20,445 bases of DNA, taken from the IMG/VR virus record IMGVR_UViG_3300005527_003305, positions 1 through 20,445 of that record; one strand, written 5' to 3'. Made by a program: the position numbers and the translations under genes. The notes beneath the pieces were generated by a model. That model searched no databases and was not told the origin of the DNA. It saw only the letters and a list, made by a program, of their open reading frames with translations. Positions 5,895-12,932 of this stretch are shown in pieces. The DNA comes from a virus. The first letter of the stretch is position 1. Every line of letters starts with the position of its first letter.

Positions 5895-6531
5895 TAACAT
5901 ATACAAGAATCCAACAGAAGCGTTTGAGCAAGCTTACCACTACATAAATTCGTACGGTAAGTTCTTTGCAGGAACCAAAGCCATGTTCAATGCATCTTTC
6001 AGCGTATTGAATCCATTGGATAACGTAATCAAAACAGAAGTTAGAAAGTTCAATCAAGGGTACGCAGACTACGAATGGGATTGGTATCTCAAAGGCGATA
6101 GAGACGCATCAGAAATATCAGAAAGAGCAAAGATATGGAAGAACATGATGATACCAGGTACTACAAACGTCATTAGTAACTATGGATCTTTTTGGAATAA
6201 AAATGGCCAGTTAGACAGAATGGTTAACGAGCTTAAGAATAATCCAAGCACAAGAAGAGCTGTGTTGGTTCACTACGACCCCAACGAATTGGATCTATAC
6301 CAATACGATACGCCGTGCAACCTGGTTCTTAACTTCTATCTCGAGGATGATAGGTTAGAATTGACAGTGTTTGCAAGATCTATAGACTTGTGGTTCGGGT
6401 ATTGTAACGATCAGTATTGCTTCTCAAAGTTAATGCAGTTGGTATCAGAAAGAACTGGTTACCAAGTTGGCAAAATGCATTGGGCAATCACTAATCTCCA
6501 TTTGTACGAGAGACACTGGAACAAACTATAA
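5884..6531 (+). CDS. Thymidylate synthase family enzyme, probably dCMP hydroxymethylase
   Basis: A 215-aa member of the thymidylate synthase/deoxypyrimidine hydroxymethylase family, shorter than bacterial ThyA (264). The phosphate-binding Arg pair is in NPSTRRAV (Arg124, Arg125), the catalytic Cys in TPCN (Cys145), RS at 165-166, and the C-terminal LHLYERH (205-211). Aligned without gaps to E. coli ThyA from the catalytic Cys through RSxD..LGLPFNIASY, the base-reading Asn becomes Asp176 (FGYCNDQYCF). That change is the known determinant for cytosine rather than uracil in T4 dCMP hydroxymethylase, and SNYG (98-101) replaces the GPVYG of ThyA. The His after the catalytic Cys is Asn146. It would use dCMP and methylenetetrahydrofolate; a dCMP methylase is the main alternative. 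It overlaps dCMP deaminase by 11 nt. Confidence 0.8.
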   Translation: MINNNIYKNPTEAFEQAYHYINSYGKFFAGTKAMFNASFSVLNPLDNVIKTEVRKFNQGYADYEWDWYLKGDRDASEISERAKIWKNMMIPGTTNVISNYGSFWNKNGQLDRMVNELKNNPSTRRAVLVHYDPNELDLYQYDTPCNLVLNFYLEDDRLELTVFARSIDLWFGYCNDQYCFSKLMQLVSERTGYQVGKMHWAITNLHLYERHWNKL

Positions 6532-6546
6532 AAACAAATAAAGGTT

Positions 6547-6999
6547 ATGACAATCAGATTAAGCAGAGAGTTTTTAGAAGAACAGTTGGCAAAACTAACT
6601 CCAACTTCCTACAATCCATATTATTGGCACAGGAGATACAAATCAAAAGAAGAGCTAAGTAACAAGTATCCGCTATACGAGAGGATAGCGCACGGAGACT
6701 TCGATCATTCTGAGTACTACTATCAAGCTGAATACGAGATGTATCTACTAGAAGATAAACTAAAGACTTGTAAAAACGTAGACGAAGAGCACGACGCTAG
6801 AGGTTTGTTTATGGAAAGGCGTAGAAAGTTGATAGCAGATTACGAGAAAGAAGAAGCTAAGCGAATGGATAAACTAAAGTCCTCTTTCGTTAAAACTTTT
6901 AAGATAAACAAAGATCTACTAGAATCTATTATGGAAAACTTTGAAGGGGATTTGTTAGATTTATACCAATACATAAAAACAAAAAAATATGAACAGTAA
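6547..6999 (+). CDS. Hypothetical charged helical protein, 150 aa
   Basis: No family recognised. The protein is highly charged and aromatic. Residues 18-70 are rich in Tyr/Trp/His (TSYNPYYWHRRYKSK, HSEYYYQAEYEMYLL). Residues about 60-115 look like one or two long amphipathic helices, possibly coiled coil (EDKLKTCKNVDEEHDARGLFMERRRKL). The C-terminal part is a small helical segment (DLLESIMENFEGDLLDLYQYI). There are no transmembrane segments, signal peptide or metal-binding cysteine pairs. It begins 15 nt after the TS-family gene behind an A-rich leader (aataaaggttATG) and overlaps the zinc-ribbon gene by 11 nt, so it belongs to the same transcription unit. Confidence 0.75.
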   Translation: MTIRLSREFLEEQLAKLTPTSYNPYYWHRRYKSKEELSNKYPLYERIAHGDFDHSEYYYQAEYEMYLLEDKLKTCKNVDEEHDARGLFMERRRKLIADYEKEEAKRMDKLKSSFVKTFKINKDLLESIMENFEGDLLDLYQYIKTKKYEQ

Positions 7000-7228
7000 C
7001 CCAAGTTCACCGAAACTGAACATCACAATAGACAAGACCACAGGTGTTGTTTGCGAAGAGTGTGGATGCAATGTATTCACAGAAGTGCTTATGCTAAGAA
7101 AGGCTTCCAAGTTTATAACAGGCACAGCGCAAGATGCATTGATCCCAATTCCAGTGTTTGCATGCGCAAAGTGCAAGCACATCAACAAAGATATGCTATC
7201 TCCCGATCTTAAAAACGTAGAGGAGTAA
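6989..7228 (+). CDS. Zinc-ribbon phage protein, 79 aa
   Basis: A small protein with two CxxC knuckles, Cys22-x2-Cys25 (CEECGC) and Cys59-x2-Cys62 (CAKC), forming a probable treble-clef or zinc-ribbon site. Between them are a conserved-looking LRKASKFITGTAQDALIPIPVFACAKC segment and hydrophobic strands. Proteins of this pattern recur in large myovirus genomes, but I know of no assigned function; zinc ribbons often bind nucleic acid or protein partners. It overlaps the preceding gene by 11 nt (leader aaaaaatATG) and lies 3 nt before the next gene. Confidence 0.75.
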   Translation: MNSNPSSPKLNITIDKTTGVVCEECGCNVFTEVLMLRKASKFITGTAQDALIPIPVFACAKCKHINKDMLSPDLKNVEE

Positions 7229-7231
7229 ATT

Positions 7232-7492
7232 ATGGGAGATTATAGAAGCGAAACAGGTTTTACGACTTTGAATGGCAACAATTCTAGAACAATACTAAAA
7301 ACTGATTCTATAGTTGACTCTGTGATTGATTCTTTCGTAGATAGATCAAGGATAGGGAAAGAAAAGTACGGTACCGATTTAGATAGAAGCGACCTTAGTC
7401 TTTACGATTGGATAGAACACATGCAAATGGAATTGCAAGATGCAATACTGTACTTAGAAAAAATTAAAAAGGTTATAGGTGGAAAAAACTAA
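7232..7492 (+). CDS. MazG-like NTP pyrophosphohydrolase domain protein
   Basis: An 86-aa protein. Its central and C-terminal part, FVDRSRIGKEKYGTDLDRSDLSLYDWIEHMQMELQDAILYLEKIK (residues 35-79), matches the pattern of short phage MazG-like/all-alpha NTP-PPase proteins: RxxxGxxKYG, then W..H...EL.DA..YL. The acidic helix ExxDA (about 67-71) would hold magnesium. Such enzymes hydrolyse (d)NTPs to (d)NMPs. Next to a possible dCMP hydroxymethylase, a dCTPase role like T4 gp56 is an attractive but unproven idea. The set of acidic ligands is shorter than in full MazG, so it may be a minimal or inactive form. The first 30 residues are unassigned. The homing endonuclease gene follows after a 50-nt gap. 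Confidence 0.6.
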   Translation: MGDYRSETGFTTLNGNNSRTILKTDSIVDSVIDSFVDRSRIGKEKYGTDLDRSDLSLYDWIEHMQMELQDAILYLEKIKKVIGGKN

Positions 7493-7524
7493 ACTAGAAA
7501 TTCACTTGTTATATGGAACTACGC

Positions 7525-7538
7525 ATATTTATTATAAA
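7525..7538 (+). promoter_or_regulatory. AT-rich promoter-like element, copy 2 (ATATTTAT-type)
   Basis: ATATTTATTATAAA lies 18 nt (start to start) before the ATG at 7543. It shares its core with the elements before 2930 and 9262. It would give the homing endonuclease its own transcript. Confidence 0.4.
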
Positions 7539-7542
7539 CAAT

Positions 7543-8301
7543 ATGCAAATTTATAAAACAACTAACTTAGTAAATTCAAAGATCTATATAGGAAAAGACG
7601 TTAAAGCTAGACCAAGTTATCTAGGATCTGGATTAGCACTAAAATCTGCTATTAAAAAGTATGGAGCTGAACTCTTTAAGAAAGAAGTGTTAGAGGATAA
7701 CATAATTGATAAGTCTGTATTAGCTAGTAGAGAGAAGTATTGGATAGCTTATTATAATTCTAACAATCCGAATATAGGTTACAATCTAACAAAGGGCGGA
7801 GATGGAGGAGATGTTTGTATAGGTAGAGTTACTATAAATAAAGATAACGTGGAAAAGAAAGTGGCTAAAAGTGAATTAGAGTTTTATATAAATAATGGAT
7901 GGAAGTTGGGATTAACAGAAGATCATAAATTAAATTGTAGTATTGGTCGCAAAGGCAAGGGTTTAGGAAAAGATAATGGAAATTATGGAAATCCCACAGG
8001 ATTTAAAGGAAATGCTACATCTTTCAAACCAGGAGAATTACACCCGATGTATAATAAAAAACAAAGTATAGACACTATTAATAAAAAAATTGAAACTAAA
8101 AGAAAAAACGGCACTTTATCAAATAACGGTTCAGAAAAAAGAAAAAAACCTATATTACAATACGATTTAAGCCACAATTTTGTAAAAGAGTGGTCGGGAG
8201 TTAGAGAAGCGATGAATGCATATAATCAAGCTAGAGTAGGCGACGTAGCAAATGGAAATGCTAAAACTGCAGCTGGATATTATTGGAAATGGAAAAATTA
8301 A
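7543..8301 (+). CDS. Free-standing GIY-YIG homing endonuclease
   Basis: A 252-aa protein with an N-terminal GIY-YIG nuclease domain: IYKTTN (residues 3-8), YIG (15-17), YLGSG (26-30), the likely metal-binding Glu in REKYWI (Glu64) and the GYNLTKGGDGG closing motif (79-89). It is followed by an RVTINKDNVEKKVAKSEL...GWKLGL segment (about 95-124) like the short NUMOD-type repeats of phage endonucleases, a Gly/Asn-rich region with HPMYNKK typical of NUMOD3 (about 140-173), and a C-terminal IENR1-like DNA-binding unit (ILQYDLSHNFVKEWSGVREA, 204-223). The frame is open from 7513, but the ATG at 7543 starts exactly at the nuclease fold. It stands between intact genes and no intron is seen. Its AT-rich composition suggests separate acquisition. 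Confidence 0.9.
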   Translation: MQIYKTTNLVNSKIYIGKDVKARPSYLGSGLALKSAIKKYGAELFKKEVLEDNIIDKSVLASREKYWIAYYNSNNPNIGYNLTKGGDGGDVCIGRVTINKDNVEKKVAKSELEFYINNGWKLGLTEDHKLNCSIGRKGKGLGKDNGNYGNPTGFKGNATSFKPGELHPMYNKKQSIDTINKKIETKRKNGTLSNNGSEKRKKPILQYDLSHNFVKEWSGVREAMNAYNQARVGDVANGNAKTAAGYYWKWKN

Positions 8302-8305
8302 AGTT

Positions 8306-9220
8306 ATGAGCAAAAAAAATGAATTAAAAATTAATCATGCGTATCAAAAATCAGTGAGTTATTCTCAGTACTCTATGTACGAATCTTGCCAGTATCAGTG
8401 GTATTTAGCTTATGTAAAGAAAAAGAAGATATTTAAACCAGGCATATTTCTATGTTTTGGTACTTCTTTTCACGAAACGTTACAGAATTACCTTGAAGTT
8501 ATGTACAACAAATCCATAACTGCAGCTAACGAAATAGATCTGTCCGCTTACTTAGAAGACAGAATGATAGAGAACTATAAGAAAGATCTTGAAGACAGCA
8601 ACAACAATCACTACACAACAAAAGAAGAGTTTTCAGAGTTTATTGCAGATGGTGTAACAACTTTGGAGTGGTTTAAGAAAAATAGAGCAAAATACTTTTC
8701 AAAGAAAGATACTGAGTTGGTAGGCATAGAAATCCCTGTCTTACAATCAGTTACAGAATACAGTCCAAACGTGCTAATTCAGGGTTACATAGACTTCATA
8801 CTGTATCACAAGAACACAGATACTTACACGATATACGATATAAAAACATCTACTCGTGGATGGGGAGATAAGGAAAAGAAGGACGAAATAAAGCTTAGTC
8901 AAATTTTGTTATACAAGCACTTTTATTCCAAAGCGCTTAACATAGATCAAGACAAGATAGACGTAAAATTCTTTATAGTAAAAAGAAAGATATACGAAAA
9001 CGTAGAGTTTCCCATACCTAGGATTCAAGAATTCGCTCCTGCTAACAAGACTAAGAAGGTTAAAGATGCTTACAATAGACTTGAAAACTTCATAAAGGAG
9101 TGCTTCACTCCAGAAGCCAAGTACAATACCGAGAGAATCTATAAAAAGAACCTATCTTCTTGTAAGTGGTGTCAATTCTCAAACAGTCCCGAACTTTGTA
9201 ATAAAAAACATGAGGAATAA
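8306..9220 (+). CDS. RecB/Cas4-like PD-(D/E)XK nuclease with predicted Fe-S cluster
   Basis: A 304-aa nuclease of the PD-(D/E)XK superfamily. SYSQYSMYESCQYQWYL at the N-terminus carries Cys28; GTSFHETL has the conserved His56; QGYIDFILY holds the catalytic Asp163; IYDIKTS gives Asp178 and Lys180 (D-x-K form); and QILLY (199-203) is the RecB QxxxY motif. Three C-terminal cysteines, Cys286-x2-Cys289-x8-Cys298, with Cys28 form the four-ligand arrangement of AddB/Cas4-type [4Fe-4S] nucleases. It probably trims DNA ends during replication or recombination. No Cas1, Cas2 or CRISPR array accompanies it. The frame opens upstream at 8252 inside the endonuclease gene, but the ATG at 8306, 4 nt after that gene's stop, is preferred. 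Confidence 0.85.
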   Translation: MSKKNELKINHAYQKSVSYSQYSMYESCQYQWYLAYVKKKKIFKPGIFLCFGTSFHETLQNYLEVMYNKSITAANEIDLSAYLEDRMIENYKKDLEDSNNNHYTTKEEFSEFIADGVTTLEWFKKNRAKYFSKKDTELVGIEIPVLQSVTEYSPNVLIQGYIDFILYHKNTDTYTIYDIKTSTRGWGDKEKKDEIKLSQILLYKHFYSKALNIDQDKIDVKFFIVKRKIYENVEFPIPRIQEFAPANKTKKVKDAYNRLENFIKECFTPEAKYNTERIYKKNLSSCKWCQFSNSPELCNKKHEE

Positions 9221-9248
9221 ATGTATATTTCTATGTTTATGTATATTT
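9221..9248. repeat. Direct repeat of ATGTATATTT upstream of the RHH gene
   Basis: ATGTATATTT occurs at 9221-9230 and again at 9239-9248, spaced 18 bp apart (start to start), in the 41-nt gap before a ribbon-helix-helix gene. Tandem sites of this kind suit dimeric RHH regulators, so this is a candidate autoregulatory operator. AT-rich sequence makes chance repeats likelier. Confidence 0.35.
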
Positions 9249-9256
9249 ATATAAAA
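9243..9256 (+). promoter_or_regulatory. AT-rich promoter-like element, copy 3 (ATATTTAT-type)
   Basis: ATATTTATATAAAA lies 19 nt (start to start) before the ATG at 9262 and matches the elements before 2930 and 7543. It may drive the RHH gene and the glycan module behind it. Confidence 0.4.
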
Positions 9257-9261
9257 CAACA

Positions 9262-9483
9262 ATGGAGAAGAAATTTTCAACAACAACAGTCAAACTACCT
9301 GATAAAATGTACCAGGACTACAAGATAATGTCAATAAGATCAACGATGAACTTCCAAGATCTTGTGCATAGATCTATGTTCTTGTATTTAACGGACTCTA
9401 ACTTTAGACACAAAATACACCAAACGTACACAACTCACTACACGGGTAGCGATATGATGAATGCTATAACTAATCACATATAA
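9262..9483 (+). CDS. Ribbon-helix-helix (CopG/Arc-like) DNA-binding protein
   Basis: A 73-aa protein with the ribbon-helix-helix pattern: a short strand FSTTTVKLPDKMY (residues 5-17), helix A (QDYKIMSIRSTMN), and helix B FQDLVHRSMFLYLTD (31-45) after the turn. Proteins of this fold dimerise, insert the paired strands into the major groove, and often repress their own operon. The C-terminal tail (SNFRHKIHQTYTTHYTGSDMM) is outside the fold. The gene stands at the head of the long glycosyltransferase operon, 7 nt before it, and carries direct repeats in its leader, so it may regulate the module. The target is inference. Confidence 0.7.
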   Translation: MEKKFSTTTVKLPDKMYQDYKIMSIRSTMNFQDLVHRSMFLYLTDSNFRHKIHQTYTTHYTGSDMMNAITNHI

Positions 9484-9490
9484 ACATTTT

Positions 9491-10933
9491 ATGCTAGAAG
9501 GTTACATTGAAAAATCAAAAAGAAAAAAGATATTGTTGATGGGAGACGATCTTAGGATGCACTCCGGTATCGCAACAATGTCAAGAGAAATCGTGTTAGG
9601 TACCGCTCACAGATTCAATTGGGTAAATTTAGGTGCCGCAATCAACCATCCAGATTTTGGTAAAAGGCTGGATCTATCACAAGACACAAACAATGTTACA
9701 GGTTTGAGCGACAGTAGCGTTATGCTGTACCCGTCAAACGGTTACGGAACGCCAGAAGTAGTTAGACAACTTTTGGAGATAGAAAAACCAGACGCTATAA
9801 TGCTTTTCACAGACCCGAGATATTGGATCTGGTTTTTTCAAATGGAAAGCGAGATAAGAAAGAAAATACCTGTAATTTACTACCACATATGGGACGATTA
9901 TCCAGCGCCATTGTACAATTCTCCTTACTACGAATCTTGCGATTTACTCATGGGAATATCGAAGCAAAGTAAACTTATTAGCGAATTAGTGCTTGGAGAT
10001 AAAATCAAAGGAAAAATATCCACTTACGTTCCTCACGGAATAAACGAAAAGTACTTTTACCCGATAAATGAATTCATGGTAGAAGACTATAAAAAATTGC
10101 AAGATGAAAAAAAGGCGATTTTTGGAGAAGACATTCCAGAGTTTGTTGTGTTTTACAACGCAAGAAACATCAGAAGAAAGTGTACATCTGATCTCATAGC
10201 AGCTTATTCTGTATTCTGTGATAAAATAGGAAAAGAAAAAGCAAAGAAGTGCGCTTTATTGTTACACACCCAAGCTATTGATGAAAACGGAACGAACTTA
10301 AACGCAGTAACAGAATTGCTCTGCGATCCTGAGTATCAAAAAGTAAAATTCGTACAACACTCGCTACCCACGGATGCCATCAACAGGCTTTATAACATGG
10401 CAGACGTTACGGCTCTAATTAGCTCTAACGAAGGTTGGGGACTATCTTTAACCGAATCGATGATGGCTGGCAGAATGATCATAGGCAACGTGACTGGAGG
10501 AATGCAAGATCAAATGAGGTTCGAAGATGAAAAAGGTAAATGGGTCAATCTAACCAAAGACTTTCCTTCAAACCACTACGGCAGATACAAAAAGTGCGGT
10601 AAATGGGCAGTACCAGTTTTTCCAACTAATTTAAGCCTTGTTGGATCGATACCAACTCCTTACATATTCGATGATAGATGTGATTTTAGAGACGTTGCTA
10701 AAGCTATAGAAGACATTTACAACATGTCACCTGAAGAGAGACAAGAGCGCGGGCTGGCAGGAAGGGATTGGGTTACTTCAGAAGAGTCAATGATGAGCTC
10801 AAAAAACATGTGCAATAACGTTATATTTTCTATAGAAACAACATTCAAGAGTTGGAAACCAAAGAGCAAATTTGAACTCATAAAGATAGAAAAATTACCA
10901 AGAAAACAAATAAAACACAAACTAGTATACTAA
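9491..10933 (+). CDS. GT-B glycosyltransferase, GT4-like
   Basis: A 480-aa retaining-type GT-B glycosyltransferase. The N-terminal Rossmann domain has a KKILLMGDDLRMHSGIATMSREI opening (residues 12-34, with the G-I-A turn for the acceptor) and YYHIWDDYPAP (130-140). The linker holds YVPHGINEKYF (179-189), and the C-terminal nucleotide-sugar domain has FYNARNIRRK (221-230) and the GT4 E-x7-E motif EGWGLSLTE (314-322), followed by MAGRMIIG. Donor and acceptor are unknown. It lacks signal or membrane segments, so it works in the host cytoplasm. It is followed 2 nt later by a second GT of the same general class; the two are divergent rather than recent duplicates. Confidence 0.88.
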   Translation: MLEGYIEKSKRKKILLMGDDLRMHSGIATMSREIVLGTAHRFNWVNLGAAINHPDFGKRLDLSQDTNNVTGLSDSSVMLYPSNGYGTPEVVRQLLEIEKPDAIMLFTDPRYWIWFFQMESEIRKKIPVIYYHIWDDYPAPLYNSPYYESCDLLMGISKQSKLISELVLGDKIKGKISTYVPHGINEKYFYPINEFMVEDYKKLQDEKKAIFGEDIPEFVVFYNARNIRRKCTSDLIAAYSVFCDKIGKEKAKKCALLLHTQAIDENGTNLNAVTELLCDPEYQKVKFVQHSLPTDAINRLYNMADVTALISSNEGWGLSLTESMMAGRMIIGNVTGGMQDQMRFEDEKGKWVNLTKDFPSNHYGRYKKCGKWAVPVFPTNLSLVGSIPTPYIFDDRCDFRDVAKAIEDIYNMSPEERQERGLAGRDWVTSEESMMSSKNMCNNVIFSIETTFKSWKPKSKFELIKIEKLPRKQIKHKLVY

Positions 10934-10935
10934 AT

Positions 10936-12249
10936 ATGAAACCGTTATGCGTAATAAGCGCTCCAATAGACACTGCTAGTGGATACGGAGCCAGAGCCAG
11001 AGATTTTGTTAAAGCTCTATATGAATTGAAAAAAGATCAGTGGGAAATAAGATTGCTCTCACAGAGATGGGGTTCAACTGCTTGGGGATACATACAAGAA
11101 CACGAATCAACGTGGGGTTTTTTAAACAATCTTATGTTGCCAAACAACCAACTCACAAGACAACCCGATTACTGGTTTCAGATTACTGTACCTAACGAAT
11201 TTCAAAGAGTTGGAAAGCTAATGAATGTCGGATTGACAGCTGGAATAGAAACAACAATATGTCATCCGTCTTGGGTAGACGGGGTTAATAGAATGGACTT
11301 AACTCTAGTGTCTTCTGAGCACGCCAAAAACGTTTTTAAAAACTCACAATTCGAAGAGAGAGATCAACAGAACAATCTGAAGAGGAAGATATCCTTGGAA
11401 AAACCAGTAGAGGTGCTCTTCGAGGGACTTGACTTGAGTAGGTTTTTCTATATCGATGATAAAGACATACCTAAAACAGAAATAGCAGAATCTTTAAAAC
11501 AAATTAACGAAGAATTTAATTACCTATTTGTTGGCCACTGGTTGCACGGAGATAACGGAGAAGACAGAAAGAACATCTCAGGATTGATAAGGTTGTTTTT
11601 AGAAACATTCAAGAACAAGAAGAAACGTCCTGGTTTGATTCTAAAAACCACAAAGGTAGCTAACAGCGTGATGGACAGAGATGAAATCTTGGAAAAAATA
11701 GAGAGCATAAGAAACTCTATCAATTCGAACGATTTACCGAACATATATCTACTTCATGGAGATCTTAATGAAGAGGATATGAACATAGTTTACAACCACC
11801 CGAAAGTGAAAGCTATGGTGTATTTTGGACACGGCGAAGGTTTTGGTAGACCACTACTAGAGTTTTCGATATCTAAGAAACCCATTATAGCATCGGGCTG
11901 GTCGGGCCATCTAGATTTTCTTAACAACGAGTATTGCGTTCTAATACCGGGAGAATTAAAAAACATTCATCCATCTGCGGTAGTAGAAAACATATTGATA
12001 CCAGAATCCCAGTGGTTTAAAGTGGATGAAAAAGTTGCAAAAAAGTCTATGGAACAAGTCTACGAGAATTATAGCAAAGTAGTTTCTGAAAAATCCAGCA
12101 GACAATCCTATTACGTAAAGAGCAATTTTTCTTTTGAAAAAATGACTGAGAAACTTATGAACTACGTGGATGCTTTTCCAAAACCGGTAGAAGTAAAGCT
12201 TCCTACTCTCAAGAAAATTGAATTACCTTCTTTAAAAAAAATAGGATAA
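10936..12249 (+). CDS. GT-B glycosyltransferase, GT4-like
   Basis: A 437-aa glycosyltransferase. The N-terminal CVISAPIDTASGYGARARDF (residues 5-24) is the glycine-rich acceptor-side opening of GT-B enzymes. VLFEGLDLSRFFY (160-172) marks the inter-domain linker, FVGHWLHGDNGEDRKN (198-213) the C-terminal domain start, and GHGEGFGRPLLEF (298-310) the E-x7-E donor-phosphate motif, followed by KKPIIASGWSGHLDFL. Specificity is unknown. The extreme C-terminus is odd: KLPTLKKIELPSLKKIG is a tandem 8-residue repeat (LP[T/S]LKKI) after the fold ends, perhaps a membrane- or partner-binding tail. It lies between another GT and a small unknown gene with 1-2 nt gaps. Confidence 0.87.
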   Translation: MKPLCVISAPIDTASGYGARARDFVKALYELKKDQWEIRLLSQRWGSTAWGYIQEHESTWGFLNNLMLPNNQLTRQPDYWFQITVPNEFQRVGKLMNVGLTAGIETTICHPSWVDGVNRMDLTLVSSEHAKNVFKNSQFEERDQQNNLKRKISLEKPVEVLFEGLDLSRFFYIDDKDIPKTEIAESLKQINEEFNYLFVGHWLHGDNGEDRKNISGLIRLFLETFKNKKKRPGLILKTTKVANSVMDRDEILEKIESIRNSINSNDLPNIYLLHGDLNEEDMNIVYNHPKVKAMVYFGHGEGFGRPLLEFSISKKPIIASGWSGHLDFLNNEYCVLIPGELKNIHPSAVVENILIPESQWFKVDEKVAKKSMEQVYENYSKVVSEKSSRQSYYVKSNFSFEKMTEKLMNYVDAFPKPVEVKLPTLKKIELPSLKKIG

Positions 12250-12250
12250 C

Positions 12251-12478
12251 ATGAAAGACAAACACTTTGTAATATGGTTGAAGGGTTTCGTAACAGCTTG
12301 TCACAGTCATTTACCAACCCCTGCTCAGTGGGATCAATTGGTAGAAAAACTAAACACTGTTAAGAGCGAGGGCGATAAACAAACACAAGATGATTGTTTG
12401 GCTCCAACTCTGGCTTCTTACTACTACTCGACAAACACCAATCAAATAGCAAAAAGTAAAAAGATATTACATGACTAA
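12251..12478 (+). CDS. Hypothetical protein, 75 aa
   Basis: No named family. It opens with KDKHFVIWLKGFVTACHSHLPTPAQWDQLVEKLNTV (residues 2-37), a predicted helix-turn-helix-like pair of amphipathic helices with a Pro break, followed by a polar tail with YYYSTNTNQ. I recall similar short WLKGF..A......P....W..L...L proteins as widespread phage hypotheticals, but no function is known to me. It starts 1 nt after the preceding GT stop and overlaps the next gene by 8 nt, so it is cotranscribed with the glycan genes without evidence of a glycan role. Confidence 0.7.
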   Translation: MKDKHFVIWLKGFVTACHSHLPTPAQWDQLVEKLNTVKSEGDKQTQDDCLAPTLASYYYSTNTNQIAKSKKILHD

Positions 12479-12923
12479 ACAAAAAACAGATTCATTGATT
12501 GATTGCCCGTTATGCAAAGAAAAATTCGCTTGTTATTCCATAAAGATGAATGAGAATAAAAACACCTACCTTTGCTTGGGGTGTGGCTACCAATCAAACG
12601 ATCTCATGAAACAGGGAGATTTTGACGAAGAGCAATACGAACAAGAAATGCCTGAGTTGTATAAAGACTTAAAGAGATTGGACGAAGAAAACAGGGTTTG
12701 GTATCCGTCTGTGGTGAATATTCAAGAAAAGGGCACAGTATTTGTTAATGGCACTTGTAAAGAAGACGCTAGATGGTCGGCGATAAAGAGCGTTGAATTG
12801 ACAGAAGAAGAAAAACAAAAACCCATGTTCAAGGATAAAACTCACAAATCAGACTCATCAACTCTAAAGGACTTTGGATCAGATTATCTGAGCTGTCTAG
12901 AATATATTGGGATAGATGTGTAA
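12471..12923 (+). CDS. Zinc-ribbon protein, 150 aa
   Basis: The N-terminus carries a four-cysteine zinc ribbon, Cys12-x2-Cys15 (CPLC) and Cys35-x2-Cys38 (CLGC), in a layout like small transcription-factor or RNA-polymerase-associated ribbons. The rest is acidic (DFDEEQYEQEMPELYKDL, about residues 50-67) and includes a beta-rich segment RVWYPSVVNIQEKGTVFVNG. The C-terminal segment STLKDFGSDYLSCLEYIGID is predicted helical. There are no enzymatic motifs. Overlap of 8 nt with the preceding gene and a 9-nt gap to the next place it in the operon. It could be a phage adaptor protein, but this is a guess from architecture. Confidence 0.72.
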   Translation: MTKQKTDSLIDCPLCKEKFACYSIKMNENKNTYLCLGCGYQSNDLMKQGDFDEEQYEQEMPELYKDLKRLDEENRVWYPSVVNIQEKGTVFVNGTCKEDARWSAIKSVELTEEEKQKPMFKDKTHKSDSSTLKDFGSDYLSCLEYIGIDV

Positions 12924-12932
12924 AATTATAAT

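Noticed and set aside
5884-6531. Ordinary thymidylate synthase ThyA
   Set aside because: Asp at the base-reading position, Asn after the catalytic Cys and the short length point away from dUMP methylation, though not conclusively.
7566-7577. Further copy of the TTTAGTAAATT leader motif within the endonuclease gene (also near 15810)
   Set aside because: Only a partial match, inside coding sequence and not near a start codon; treated as chance.
8306-9220. CRISPR-Cas locus suggested by the Cas4-like gene
   Set aside because: No repeat-spacer array and no other cas gene anywhere in the window.
9491-12249. The two GT4-like genes as a recent tandem duplication
   Set aside because: Their motifs match the same class, but sequence outside them differs throughout; no sign of recent copying.
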